Assembly: GCA_017893485.1 (NCBI GenBank)
Contig: CM030364.1
Coordinates: 249,291,122-249,355,121 of the forward strand
Direction: 5' to 3'
DNA length: 64,000 nucleotides
DNA from: Hemerocallis citrina
Taxonomy: Eukaryota; Streptophyta; Magnoliopsida; Asparagales; Asphodelaceae
Numbering within the stretch: position 1 is the first letter of the stretch; each line of letters opens with the position of its first letter. The position numbers and the translations under genes are program-made. This document shows positions 22,800 to 35,039 of this stretch, piece by piece. Below the pieces are notes generated by a model. It saw only the letters and a list, made by a program, of their open reading frames with translations. It made no database searches and had not been told where the DNA came from.

Positions 22800-25700
22800 T
22801 GTCACGTCTCGCTTCCCAAAAATACAGAATGTAAGCACGTGATATGGCACAACGAATGACTTGCGTCATTCATAGGCTGTCATCGATTCAACTCAACAAC
22901 ATAAACAGGAAGTACTACAACCACGCATGAAATAAAGTATTAAACACATGAATAATAATACTTGAATTTTATGCATAAAATAACCAACGTAAAATAAATC
23001 CAATACCTGGAATCAACAACAATAATATTCGGGTCAAAAGCCCACAAATACAATAATGTTCGATTATCAAAGTTCAAAAAAAAGAAAAAAAAGGAGAAAC
23101 AATGATTATTTAAACGACGCAGCAACACAAGTCTTTCACCATTGTTGTTCTCCTAGTCCATCTGGCAAATCTCCCTGAATACCTGTAAGCTGCTTATCTA
23201 AAAGAGGGAAAAAATGTCCTTAGAACAAGTCGTGGACAGCAAGTAGAGAAACAAAGAACAATGACAATGACGGTATAACGATGATTTATAACGATAACAA
23301 TAAACAATAACAATAATGGTAAACAATAACGATAACACTGTTCAATGAAGATGACAATATGCAATGACAATGCGATGAAAATCTTAAGTCTATTATTCAT
23401 TTTTAATCCTAACTAATGCACGTACTACTGTATCCCATACTACAGGTTTCATGCATACAATCAATTTCGTTTAGACTAAGGTGGTAGATTCTATAGGTCA
23501 TGTACTCGCACGATAACAATAGCAATTTCTTGCACAATAACGATAACAATAGTTGGCACGATAGATCATAAAACAATACACGATGAATTGGAATATTGCA
23601 ATAAATCGATAGCACTAGCCGACATAATATTTTTGGAACAAGCCCACAATTCTGAGTACGGTCACTATATTATTAACTACCCTTGTCAACCCTTAACCCC
23701 GGCTTGATTAACATTCTTTATTCCATTAACATACAATAATGCGATTAATAAGGGACACTAGAAAGATGAAAACACAACCCTAAGATCATGCAATGTACTC
23801 TATACAATTAAATGCACCAAATATAACATTATAGATTCAACTATATATTATTAAGCATAGGAACCCAATTCTGGACAGCAGTAGGTTGTTGTACCAAAAT
23901 CAGAATTTTCGTTGCTACAGGATTAAAAAATTTGGATCCGTCAGAAGTTCTAGAAACTAGACTCCTGCCCAGTTCCAACGCATATAAATAAGGTACATAA
24001 AAGTCGTGGCAATATGTGTCAAAACAGCAAACTACACAGGATTTGTGTTCAGCCAGAACTTGTAAAATTGTGTTTATACATATGAAACAGGTCTAAAACT
24101 TCATTAATTAATTCCAGAAAAATTAGAAAATGTTCTCTAGTGTTTATAGTATCAACATGCAAAATTTCAAGTCATTATCTTACAGGTAGCATGGTTAAAT
24201 TAATTGTGAATCAGAGTGTGACAGCAGTTTTTAGAATCTGGAATTATACGACACAGCAACAGTAAAACTGCGATATCTCACAAACTATAACTCAGAATTC
24301 AATTCCGTCAAAGGGGTAGTAAACTAGACATCTGGGGCTACATTTCATATTCATGAAGTTATTGATTTTTGTGACATTTTCTAGGTTGAAACAGCATGGC
24401 AATATTCAGGTCGGTGATAATTTTCAGGATGTCAACATATTATTCTTTTTGAATAAAATAATTAAATTGTTAAGAACAATGAGTTAGGGGTTAACAATCA
24501 TAGATAACAACAAGCTATACCTATGTGAACATGATATTAAGATATATAATGTCCATAATCTTACTAATCACAAATAACTAACGCACTAACATTAATTATA
24601 TAAGCCATCAATACTAGTATGCAATCTACAATTGTTGTGAGATATCATGACATGAAATACAATAATAATCCATATTCCTATATTCAATAACTAACTATAT
24701 GTATGCATGTAAGATCTCTATACATTGGAGATAAGGATGGCACGAAGTCAAGACTACTACTTGGATTCACTCGTATAAATCCATAGTATCCCAACGATAG
24801 ATAACAATAAGCAATATACGATAATTAAGTTGGATCTACTTGCGGGTTCAATAAACATTCTCGAATATGATACAATAACTATTTAAGTAGAAATGACTTG
24901 CCTTTAGGACGATGTTAGATTAATCCGAATATGCGAAGAATAACAAGATTGGAATCCCAGCGACACGGCGATGAGCAAACGATCACGATAATCACGATCG
25001 AGCACGGATCTTGACGATCAAGATGGTGATCAAGATGAAGATCAAACAAATTCAACAGCCGAGATTGAATATGAAACATACAAGAATTAGAAGAGTACCA
25101 AAAGAGTAAATATACCATGATTGAAAATTTGATGAATGAGAACAAAAGTGGATCAAATATTTAACTCACCAAGTAGAAGACGAACGAGACGATCGAGACG
25201 ATCAAGGGCCGAGATCAAGTGTGACCGGTCTATCGAACGGCTAAGATTGAAAATCAAGATCAAGATCAAGATCTAGATGATGATCACGATTGCGATGATC
25301 GAAAGAGATCCGACGGTCGAGATCAAGATCTTGATGATGATGATGATGGTGATGGTGATCAATGCAAATCCAATGGCCAAGATCCACAGATCAAGAAGTG
25401 ATCGACGGCTTAGATTGATCAGATCGGGATGGAGATGATAATGGCTCGGATCTTGATCAGATCGGATGGCCCACATTACACTTGATCAAAATAGCACACC
25501 CACTGGCTTTGGCTTGCGGCGGTCGGCACTGACACAAGGCGACGATGATAGGGAAGGTTGCTGGCGGTGCTGGCAGAGGTGGTGACTGTGGTTACTGACG
25601 TTGCTGTCGAAGGGAGGCACGACAGGGTGGAGCACAGGGCGGCTATTGGCATCGCGACAGGGTGGCACCGGGGGAGCGGCACTGTAGGAGGTGCTGGCAT

Positions 25701-26336
25701 CGACCGAGGTCGCGATGCAGGAGGCAGTGCGGTGGTCGACTGCCGCTGGCATTGCGACTGGCTGGCTATCGTTGTGGAGCTCGGGAGGAGCACAGGGAGA
25801 GGGACACAGGGATGAAGCGGAGGGATGCAGAAGTGCAGACGGGGGCTGGTCGAGCGAGGCACTGTCGACGCTGTTGTCGACGACAAGAGGCAGGAAGGGC
25901 GGTGCAGTGGAGCTGTGCACTGCGGTTGCTGCTGACTGGGGAAGAGGAGCACGGGGGAGTGCGGAGGAGGCAGGCGCTGCGGGGTGCACAGGCGGGAGAG
26001 AGAGAGAGAGGAGAACGGGGGAGAGCACCGGGGTGCAGGGGTAGGGTTGATCGGGAGAGATGAGAGATGGGAGGTGGAAGGTGAGGAGGTAGGGGGCGGC
26101 TGTTAGGGGGTAAGACAGTGGGAATAGGGTTAGGGTATTAGAATAGGGTTATATATATAGGTTAATGGGTTTTGGGTAAGCGGGTTTGAATAGGGTATGA
26201 TCCAATAAGCAAAAGGGTTTGGGTAATAAATGGGTTTAAATCCAAAAACAAAATGGGCTATAGGGTTTATAAAATATACATATATATACACATTAAATCA
26301 AATAATAAAATGCGAATAAATAAGTATGTTCGGCTT

Positions 26337-26380
<44 letters not shown>

Positions 26381-26640
26381 GATTATATAACGAAATATAC
26401 ATTTATTAAATCAACCAAAATAGCAATAATACATTTAAATTTAAATTGAGTAAAAATACAAATAATCGATCAATTAGGAATAGAAATTAAAATATGCCAT
26501 TATTCGAACAAAATATAGTTTTCGATTAGAAAACGCTTTAATAAAAGATCAGAAACAAATTCAAAACAAAAATGGATTTATAATTAGTCAGAATACAGAA
26601 AATATTCAAAAAATATGTATTTACAGGAACGGAGGTTACA
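22800..26640 (-). mobile_element. 3.84 kb solo LTR (minus orientation)
   Basis: It starts tgtcacgtctcgcttccc and ends ggaacggaggttaca, with exact 5-bp flanks acacc (22795-22799 and 26641-26645). It is homologous throughout to 19098-22347 but clearly diverged. Local expansions differ: acgataacaat repeats at 23255-23360, gatcaagatc-rich DNA at 25000-25450, and a GC-rich leader at 25480-26060. Open frames in the GC-rich part run on several frames and both strands and are not supported as genes. Confidence 0.83.
26337..26381. repeat. (ATA)n microsatellite
   Basis: About fifteen ataata units inside the third solo LTR. Confidence 0.9.
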
Positions 26641-26645
26641 ACACC

Positions 26646-26874
26646 TGGCCAAGATGATGAAATGGTACATTTACAATAAAATAGAGTGCAAATATTGTAT
26701 AGAGATGGGCACGAATCGCAATGAAATCCCTACCAAACAATCGCAATCATATGGACGAAAACACCATGGCAAATGCACATTTCAAACCAGCCCCAAGGAC
26801 AGGGAGGACTTTTCACATTTAAAAATATTTTTTATAAACAAAATTCAAAATTTTTTTGCGCAAATGCTGCAATT

Positions 26875-26963
<89 letters not shown>

Positions 26964-27078
26964 TTATTTTCAAGTGAAAACATTCAAGTGATCATGTGCT
27001 ACAGATTGTAGCTGACCATGAATTAAGTTGTTCACATATACAGTTTTAAGTTCCGCCTTATAAAAATTCAATACATTT
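26646..27078. other. Spacer with (TA)n microsatellite
   Basis: A TA dinucleotide run of about 84 bp (26877-26960) dominates. Nothing else was recognised. Confidence 0.7.
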
Positions 27079-28104
27079 GAGCGAGAGGCGATAACCGATC
27101 GCAATGAACAACCAAGCAATGTAGACCACACCAAGCACAAAAGCACACAAGTCTGTTCCGATTCAGTGAACATGATCCGGGGAAGAAATAACAAAATTAT
27201 TATTTAACTAGAGAAGATACAAGGGTTACAATACTCTCACCAAGAACTTATCTATCTTTCAAGTCTCACTAGAAGATACTATGTTGTTTACAATGAACAA
27301 CTATCATTTGAAATATTACCTCTCATGGATGTCATTAGAATAATTTATAGAGATCTAGAAAAAAAACCCTCGGTTGTAGTCTTGATTCTTCACTGTCTAA
27401 TATACCTTGAAGATAAATCCATACGAAAAGAGCCGTATGAAATTACTTGGAGAGAAAACCTGGGCTCAAACAGATCCCCAGAGATCGGCCCAATATCTAC
27501 CGGCTGACCACTTGCAGTTGACTGCTCAAAAAAGCAGTCGACTGCACTTGAAGTCGAGACCTTTCGAGAAGCTTGTGTTCGACTGCTATTTGTAGCAGTC
27601 GACTGACATTGTCTTCCCAGCCAGAGACAGCAACTCTTTCGCCTCTGTTCTTCGCTTTGAACCTCCTCTTGCTTTGCCTTATTCTCTTTACATTGAACCT
27701 AGTATGCAAGATATAAAACCCTAACAATCTCCACCTTCGATTGCATAGACATACATCCATACCTGTGTGATTTATTACTTTAGACTCTTCCCTCTCTCTC
27801 TTGCAAACAACTCAATTTAGTAGCTTCTTCTACTAGTCGAATTTATCTCCACATGTTATTTCTTCAATTGTATGCCCTTCAAGGGCACACCTTAGCGTCA
27901 ACACGAAGGTGCTACCCTCCGCATGAACTCCATCTACCCGATGCATCATCTAATTCTCAATGATATTCGAACGTCGTGATATCACTTTATTTATTCTAGT
28001 GACAATAAACTAGATGCTTTAGGAATGATAGACTTTTAAACACTCGGCCGAGTCTTCCCGTTCTCACAAAGCTTATAGAGGCTGTGCTAAACACCCCTCA
28101 TTGC

Positions 28105-28719
28105 CTAACAACGACCTTCCCAAACTGATAGAACTCCACCTTGAGCTATGTACCTGCAGCCCCATATTTCCAGAGTTCCCAACGATATTAGGTTATGCTT
28201 CAACAAAGGAACAAACATGACCTTCTCTATTGCAAACCTCTTTTCATCTGGCATTTCCAACTCAACTGTTCTCTCACCCACTAAGTCACAACTCTCACCA
28301 GTCCCTGTCCTCATGGAAAGACCTGTTATAGACTTGTAAGTAGAAAATATATCATTCTCGAAGAAAATATGAGAAGAACTATCCAAATGAGGAAACCTAC
28401 CACAATCCACAACTTTAGAACTTGAAACAAGAAGAAAATCTAAGTTATCACCTGACTCAGTAGCACTGACTATAGTTGCACCCTTCTGATTCAACAACTT
28501 GTGACAATTCCTCTTGTAATGTCTAATCCCTCTGCAATAATGGCAATGCATCCCACCCTTACGCGCACTACCCCATCCAAATGAAGTTCCCTCCACCGCC
28601 ATGCAACTCAAAGAAGTAGACCCTGATTTCTGAGTTTCCTTCCTAAGTTCATCCTCCTTTGAGCCCTTGATCACACTGGCTATCGAGGGCTTCTTCTTGG
28701 CAGATTTCTGGTGTAACAT
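28105..28719 (-). pseudogene. Copia gag C-terminus and protease remnant
   Basis: An open 204-residue stretch contains a CCHC zinc knuckle CHYCRGIRHYKRNC (CX2CX4HX4C) near residue 58, followed by the pre-protease region. The motif HLDSSSHIFFENDIFSTYKS stands where copia proteases carry an LDSGASSHI-type site; two residues around the catalytic Asp are missing. VMFVPLLKHNLISLGTLE is also typical of this region. The frame begins and ends without family start or downstream integrase. Confidence 0.8.
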
Positions 28720-28842
28720 GGTGTTTAAGAGATTTTGGTGCAGCGGAGGGTTAAAGCGAGATGTGAATAGACGCTTTAGGACGATAGCCTTTAAAACACT
28801 CGGCCGAGTCTTCCTATTCTCACAAAACTTGTAGAGGTTGTG

Positions 28843-29460
28843 CTAGCCACTGATCCTTCCCCTCATCACCTTACGATGATCTTCTAAAACTGATAGCACT
28901 CCACCTCGAGGTGTGTACCTGTAGCCCCGTGCTCCCAGAGTTCCCAATAATATTAGGCTTTGCTTCAACAAAAGAACAAGCATGACCTTCTCTAATGTAA
29001 ACTCCTTTCCATTTGGCATGTTCAACTCAACCGTCCCCTCACCTACTACTTTACAAGTCTCACATGTCCCCGTCCTCACTAAACAACCTATTGTATACTT
29101 ACAAGTAGAAAATATATCCTCTCATAGAAAATATGAGAAGGAATACCTGAATCAAGAAACCCTTAGAACTTGAAACAAGAACACAGTCTAAGTTCTCACC
29201 AGATGCAGCGGCACTAACTGATTATGTTGGCACCCTTCTAATTCAACAACTTGTGATAATTCCTCTTGTAATGCTTAATCCCTCTACAATGGCGGCAACG
29301 GGTCCCACTCTAATGCACACTACCTCTTCCAATTGAAGTTCCCTCCACTACCATGAAACTCAAAGAAATAAACCATGATTTTTTAGTTTCCTTCTTAAGT
29401 TCATCATCTTTCAAGCCCTTGATTACACCAGCCACGAGAGTTTCACCTTGGCAAATTTCT
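28843..29460 (-). pseudogene. Second, more decayed copy of the copia gag-protease segment
   Basis: It parallels 28105-28719 base for base over about 600 bp. The last part still reads open as VVGEGTVELNMPNGKEFTLE (28843-29079). Upstream, the knuckle region is frameshifted. A tandem duplication inside one element, or a fusion of two, explains the arrangement. Confidence 0.7.
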
Positions 29461-29469
29461 TGTGTAGCA

Positions 29470-30003
29470 TGGTGGTTATCAAATGCTCGTACGAATCTGG
29501 TAGTGAATATATCAAGTTGAAAGCTTTATTTACTGAGATCATCAGCGTTTATCGACTTCAATTCAGATAACACCTTATTGAATTCCATTATATGATCATG
29601 AAGAGTGGAACATTTCTTCATTAAGAAACGAAACAGTTTTCTCTTTCAATACATCTGATCCAGTAACGAGGATCCTGAATAATTAATTATAAGTCTTGCT
29701 CAAAAACTCATCGCGCTTATCTCCTCAAGGAAGTTGCACTTGACGTCGTCCATAAATAACAACGGATTAAACTCAAAGCCTTTAAATAAATCTCATCCCA
29801 CTTCTCCTTTTGCCTTGCTAGCTAGCTTCATCGCCACGCCCGACTTTTCTTTATCTTCTTATAAAACAAGATGCAAGCCCTTTCGAACCAATTCATCATA
29901 CTTGTCCATCTTCTCCAGATTAAAGTTGATCTTACCATCAAACTGCTTGATCTTCAAAAAAACCATGATTTTTCACCTTCACCAAGGAACTCGAGCAACC
30001 TTT
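29470..30003 (-). pseudogene. Copia gag N-terminal remnant
   Basis: The minus strand downstream of the primer site at 30004-30017 carries gag-like fragments such as KINLEKMDKYDELVRKG, broken by stops. A parallel copy lies at about 30680-31209. Confidence 0.5.
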
Positions 30004-31345
30004 GCTCTGATACAAGTTGTTGTGGAATTAGGTGCAGCAGAGTGGTTACAGCGAAAGGCGACAACACATCACAATGAACAACCAAAATGTAGACCACACC
30101 AAGCACAAAAGCACACAAGATTTTTCCCGATTCGTAGAACCTAATCCGCGGGAGATATAACCGAAATATTATTCAACTAAAAATGATACAAGAGTTACAA
30201 TACTCTCACCAAGAACCTATTTATCTCTCAAGTCTCACTAGAACATACCTTGTTGTTTACAATGGAAAACTCTCAGATAAAGTACTGCTTCTCAATAGAG
30301 GTTATTACATTATTTTATAGAGATCTATAAGGAAGCCTAGGTTGTAGTCTTGATCCTTCACCGTTCGATATACCATGAAGAGAAAACCACACAATAGGAA
30401 CCGTACGATCTATCTTGGAGAACAAGTTAGGCTCAGTTATATCCCTGCAAAATCGACCCATCTGTATCCGCTGCTTACTTCGATTGCACCTGCAGTTGAG
30501 AGCAGCATCAGTTGGTTGAAGTCGAATGCACTATATTACAGTCGACTGTCACCCCTCGACAGCCCAAAATAGCAGCCTCGTTTGGTCTCCATATTTGCTT
30601 CGAACCTCTTCTCACTTCACCAATTTCTCTTCACAACGATCCTAGTATGCAAGACATACACCATATATGATGATTATTAAACACTTGTACGAATATGGTA
30701 ATGAATATATCAAGTTGAAAGCTTTATTATCTTCGCTGAGATCATTTGCATTTATCGTCTTCAATTCGGATAACACCTTATTGAATTACACTATATGATC
30801 ATGAAGAGTGGTATCTTCCTTCATTGAGAAACAAAATAGTTTTATCTTTCAATGCATTATATCCATTAACGACAATCCCGAATAGTAAATTATGAGTCTT
30901 GCCCACAAACTCGTTATGCTTTTTTCCTGAAAAAAGTTGCACTTGACTTTGTGCATCAATGACACCCGGATTAAACTTAACGCTTTTAAATAAATTTCAA
31001 CGAAAAATCAACCCACTTTTTCATTGTCATGCTATCTGGCTTTATCGCCATGCCCGACTTCTTTTTATCTCTTTGTAGGGCAAGAAGCAAGCCATTTTGA
31101 ACTCGAACATGTCCACCTTCCAGAGATTAAAGTTGATCTTACCGTCAAATTTTTTGATCTTCATGAAACTATAATCTGACTTCTTCATCAAGGAACTCAG
31201 GGAAGCTTTGCTCTGGTACCAGTTGTAAGGGAATTTCGGAGTAGCAGAGGGTTAGAGCGAGAGGCAAGAGGCAACAAGCGATCGCAATGAACAACTGAGT
31301 AATGTAGACCACACCAAGTACAAAAGCACAAAAGCACAAAAGCAC

Positions 31346-31541
31346 ACAAGTAGTCTATGGCCATGTAGTGATATTTAAGCACCTGAATAATCATTACACA
31401 CCGAACCATTTTGTACTACAGACCTCCGTGAAATTCCAGACCATGTTGACATGTTGTTAATTAGTCCCAGGTGGTCCTATGGTTGAATCCAATATTCGAA
31501 TTTTCGATACAAACTAAACAGGCCCCTTTCAGTTAACTTGA
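31346..31541. other. Short spacer
   Basis: Nothing recognised. Confidence 0.5.
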
Positions 31542-31674
31542 CTAGTATTATACACGTGCTGTGCACGTGGAGGAAATTTGGGGGGAATGAAAAGGGCAAA
31601 AAAAAATTTACCTGCACGTGCGCTGTACGGATTGGGTTATGGACAAAGGCCTTCTCCCATTATAGTAGTAGAGA
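31542..31674 (-). mobile_element. 133-bp miniature Helitron
   Basis: On the minus strand it starts tctctactactataatgg and ends with the hairpin cacgtgcacagcacgtg (7-bp stem, 3-nt loop), tataata and ctag. The base before the 5' end is A and the base after the 3' end is T, the Helitron A/T insertion rule, with no target duplication. It has no coding capacity and must have been moved by an autonomous relative. Confidence 0.88.
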
Positions 31675-32195
31675 TTTATAATTTAAAAAACTTCTAGTTG
31701 ACCTCCTCTCTTTTTAGGGACCCTCTTGAAAATATAAAGGTTTAAGTCAAATCATCTCATTTTACAATGATTTGCGTTACGAAGAAAAATATGCTACTAA
31801 AAGCAAAAGTAAACAAAACTTGTTTTTATTTCAGATTCTTCCGACAGGAAAATGTGAGCACAAAAATAACTAAAAGCATCTCCTTAAGTAGGGGTGGCAA
31901 GTCGTTCAAGCCGAGTCGGGTCAAACCTGCTCGGGTCAACCCATTATTCGGGTGGGCTCGGATCCGGTTTGGTCAATACCCGGTTTGGGAATTTTAAATC
32001 TTGATCCGGTCAACCCGTGAACCCTCACTGATCAAACCCGGTTTGGGCCAGGCTGGGTTGCAGGTTGGCCCGTTTTATTTTTTCTATTTTTTGTATTTTT
32101 TAAAGTTGGTTAATATTTTATATTTTATCTAAAATTGATGTGAACAACAAAATTAATTGCTCACTATCCACTACTCAATTAGCCCACCCCGCTCT

Positions 32196-32341
32196 AGCTA
32201 TTTATAGCCAACCTCACCTCCTCACCTCTCTCATCTCACCAATGTGGGACCAAATATATTTGGATTTTAAACGTTGAAAACTTTTAGTCCCACATTGGTG
32301 AAATGAGAGAAGTAAGGAGGTGGAGTTAGCTTTAAATAGCT
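32196..32341. repeat. 55-bp inverted repeat
   Basis: 32196-32250 and 32287-32341 are inverted copies with 48 of 55 positions matching and a 36-nt loop. The innermost 15 bases, accaatgtgggac and neighbours, match exactly. It lies in the left part of the non-autonomous hAT element and could form a long hairpin. Confidence 0.9.
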
Positions 32342-32400
32342 AAGGTTTAATTTTGATGTTCACACTCATTTTTATAAAATTTAAAATATTTTAGAGTAAA

Positions 32401-32469
<69 letters not shown>

Positions 32470-32580
32470 ACACAAAGAAAGCTATCAAGTGGCTCACATT
32501 CAATCTATCCCAAAATCATTGGACCAGATCTACTGTCACAAAACATATTTTCCCGCCCAAATTTCATACTCCACAAATTC

Positions 32581-33018
32581 AAACACACACACACTCTCTC
32601 TCTCTTTTCCAAAAAAAAAAAAAAAACACCCGTTACACCCGTTCTCTTTCTCATTCTCCCCGTTCTCTCTCTCACTGTCTCCGGTCTCCCTCTCTCTCTC
32701 CCGAAAAGTCCAAACCCCCCTCTCTCTTCCACTGCTCTCTCTCTCTCTCCATTTTCCCGAACCCCCCCCCCCCCCTCTCTCTCTCTCCATTTTCCCGAAC
32801 CCCCTTTCTCTCCCCGCCCCCTTCTCTTTCTCTCTCCCTGTCTTTCCATCTTCCCCAAATCCCGCCCCCTAACGCTGCTCACCTCCCCTGTCTTTCCATC
32901 TTCCCCAAATCCCTGTTCCATCTCCCCGTCCCCTAACGCTGCGATTGGAGCAACGATCGGCGACTAGAGCGGCGACGGCAAGGGGTTCAGGCGACGGCTA
33001 CGGCGACAACAGTAAAGG
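32581..33018 (+). promoter_or_regulatory. CT-rich promoter-leader-like segment in the Helitron
   Basis: A long ctctctc/cccc tract (32595-32900) includes a direct repeat of ctgtctttccatcttcccc (32838 and 32888). It is followed by a GC-rich leader-like segment (32940-33015) ending at a gtatttag donor-like site, upstream of the cyclin A exons. Possibly a captured promoter and 5' UTR. Confidence 0.4.
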
Positions 33019-33191
33019 TATTTAGATCTATTTTCCTAAGTTTCTTCTTCCTCTAATTTGTGTTGTTTTATTTGATTTTGAGTTTGTTGACAACACATAT
33101 TTCAAGGAAGAGGTGTGATTAATTTCCCATCATCTTATGTATGGTTCAGTATAGCTTTTGCTTTGTGTTTACTAATATTCTAGACAAACAG

Positions 33192-33396
33192 GTACTGCAA
33201 ATGGAAGCTGCTGTTTTGAAGTACCTGAAGTTTGAAATGACAACCCCAACGACAAAGTGTTTTTTGAGGTAACAATTTAACTTTATATGTTAACTGTATA
33301 ACATTTTTCCTTCGAAAAACCCCGCAATAGTTGTACTCATGACTGCTTATTTATCAAAATAGGAGATTTGTCCGTGTTGCTCAAGGTTGCGATGAG
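33192..33396 (+). pseudogene. Captured cyclin A gene fragment (two exons)
   Basis: Exon 33192-33268 lies between acaaacag and gtaaca and reads VLQMEAAVLKYLKFEMTTP, then TTKCFLR. Exon 33363-33396 follows an aaaatag acceptor, ends at gtatct and completes RRFVRVAQGCDE in phase. This matches the inner cyclin box of plant A-type cyclins, which bind and activate cyclin-dependent kinases in S and G2 phase. Introns are kept, so capture was from genomic DNA. The rest of the cyclin (destruction box, remaining cyclin fold) is missing, so the fragment cannot be functional. Confidence 0.85.
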
Positions 33397-34646
33397 GTAT
33401 CTTTAAGTTATCTTTAACAATTTTTTTAATTTTTTTTTTTTAAGTTTTAGAACACGAGGCATTCATATTTTTCTTCCCCTGAGTTGTTCTGATTTGAGAT
33501 TTCTTCTTCCTCTATATTTATTTGAATTTTGCTGATTTCACTGTTTATACTATGAACACTGTGAAGTGTGATTGTGGGTTTGAGATTATGAATGTGGGTT
33601 TGAGAATTGAGATTATGCTCATTATGATAAGTTTGTTAAAGTGAATTATTTTTGTGCAGATTCCAGTGGTTGTTTATGCTGTTAATGCTGTTTCCACTTC
33701 ACATAGCTTCACATAGCTTCACAGTTCAATTTGATCTATACCCATAATATGATCACCCATAATATGAATGTTGCATTTCTTAATAGACTTCACATAGCTT
33801 CCAGTTGCTTCACATAGCAATGTTGCATTTGTGAAGCTATGGGTACTGATAAATAGACTTGCATTCCAGTGGCTGTTTAAGCTTTGAGATTATGAATGTT
33901 GCATTCCTTAATGTGCACAGTGCACCCATAATATAATCAGTACAATTTCACTATAACCACACTTGAAAGATCACATTCACGTTATATAATACACAGTTAC
34001 ATACAAAATAACATTTTGAGCCCTTCATAAGCAATGTTGCATAAGATTTTGAGTTTTGATTTGAATCTGCAAAAAAAATAAAAATTAACTAGAGAAGCAA
34101 TGAAGTCAATTAAATATAAAAAGCAATGTTGTTTAGAGAAGCAATGAAGTCAATTAAGCACTAACTTTTTTTCAATTTTTCGTTAACTACAAATTCAGCA
34201 TCCATTTTAGATGTTGTTATCAATAACTTTTTAGTTACCTTTGTTGTGATTAGTGCTTTATAGATAATTCCATAGATGGGATAAAGTTCTGATGATGAGA
34301 TTCATTTATCATCAACAGATACGCATCCCACGCCAGCACAAATTTTGAGGCAAAAGTTTCAAGATATCACCATTTTTATAAGGTTTCAATTTTAGTATCA
34401 ATTTTGTTAGGGTTTGTGCTTTTTATCATCAATTTAGGGTTTGATGAATTGGGAATTTAGGTTTTTGACTGATTAGATTGGTTCCAATTCGTGATATTGT
34501 TCAATTATCGATATCGAGCTGAATTTAGTAATTTTGCTCTTATGGATGCGTTTAAGATCCGAGCTGTTGTTGAATGGTTTTTGCTTTTATTTCATGTCAC
34601 TAAGATTTAATTTTCATGTACTTATATATTCTGTACTGAATTGCAG
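33397..34646 (+). other. Helitron interior between captured fragments
   Basis: AT-rich intron-like sequence with a short repeated cttcacatagc motif (33690-33830). The part from 34380 resembles a 5'-UTR intron ending in ctgaattgcag before the SLU7 exon. Confidence 0.45.
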
Positions 34647-35033
34647 TGTCCTTTAAGTCTCGAGAGGACCATCGGAAACAGTTGGAATTGAAGGAGGCCC
34701 GAAAGGCGGGGCTTGCCCCGGCTGAGGTTAACGAAGATGGAAAAGAAATCAATCCCCATATTCCTCAGTATGTCTTTGGCTCCTTGGTATCTTAATGCAG
34801 AGAGACCGGTAAGCCTCTCATTCCTGTGTATGCTGAGAGACCGGTAAGCCTCTCAGAATGGTTTTTACTTTGTTGTTTATGTCTTTATCAAAGTTGTTGG
34901 TTTTGGTTTTGGTTTTTTTTAGTTTAAAACATCAACAGAAGTGGAAGTCAGATCCAAACTATACGAAAGCGTGGTATGATAGAGGATCAAAGATATATCA
35001 AGTGGATCGATATAGGAAGGGTGCATGTGAAAA
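34647..35033 (+). pseudogene. SLU7: Captured SLU7 splicing-factor gene fragment (two exons)
   Basis: Exon 34647-34808, after a ttgcag acceptor, reads [40 protein letters not shown], and then, after a two-base loss, [10 protein letters not shown] before gtaagcc. Exon 34923-35033 reads LKHQQKWKSDPNYTKAWYDR, GSKIYQVDRYRKGACE before gtaagt. This is the conserved N-terminus of SLU7, a second-step pre-mRNA splicing factor; the fragment stops just at the first Cys of its zinc knuckle. A duplicated gagagaccggtaagcctctc follows the first exon. The frameshift and missing remainder make it a pseudogene piece. Kept introns show capture from genomic DNA. Confidence 0.9.
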
Positions 35034-35039
35034 GTAAGT

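Larger units (their letters stand above)
27079..31345 (-). mobile_element. Decayed Ty1/copia array: LTR-internal-LTR-internal-LTR
   Basis: Reading on the minus strand, a partial LTR (31224-31345) is followed by a primer site (31210-31222), a gag N-terminal remnant (about 30680-31209), a complete 643-bp LTR (30018-30660, tgtatgtcttgcatactagg to cacaaca), a second primer site (30004-30017, complement of tggtatcagagc with one change), gag and protease remnants (28105-30000), and a third LTR (27079 to about 27722). The middle LTR serves as 3' LTR of one copy and 5' LTR of the next, as left by unequal recombination. All coding parts are broken. Confidence 0.75.

Noticed and set aside
25476..26063. 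Open frames up to 180 codons in GC-rich DNA
   Set aside because: They lie in the leader part of a solo LTR, overlap on both strands and are compositionally biased.
29734..30144. 136-codon plus-strand frame
   Set aside because: It lies opposite copia gag and the primer site on the minus strand and shows no family motif.
32489..32921. 127- and 138-codon frames in CT-rich DNA
   Set aside because: Simple-sequence translation (Ser/Leu/Pro or Arg/Glu/Gly runs) in a promoter-leader-like tract.
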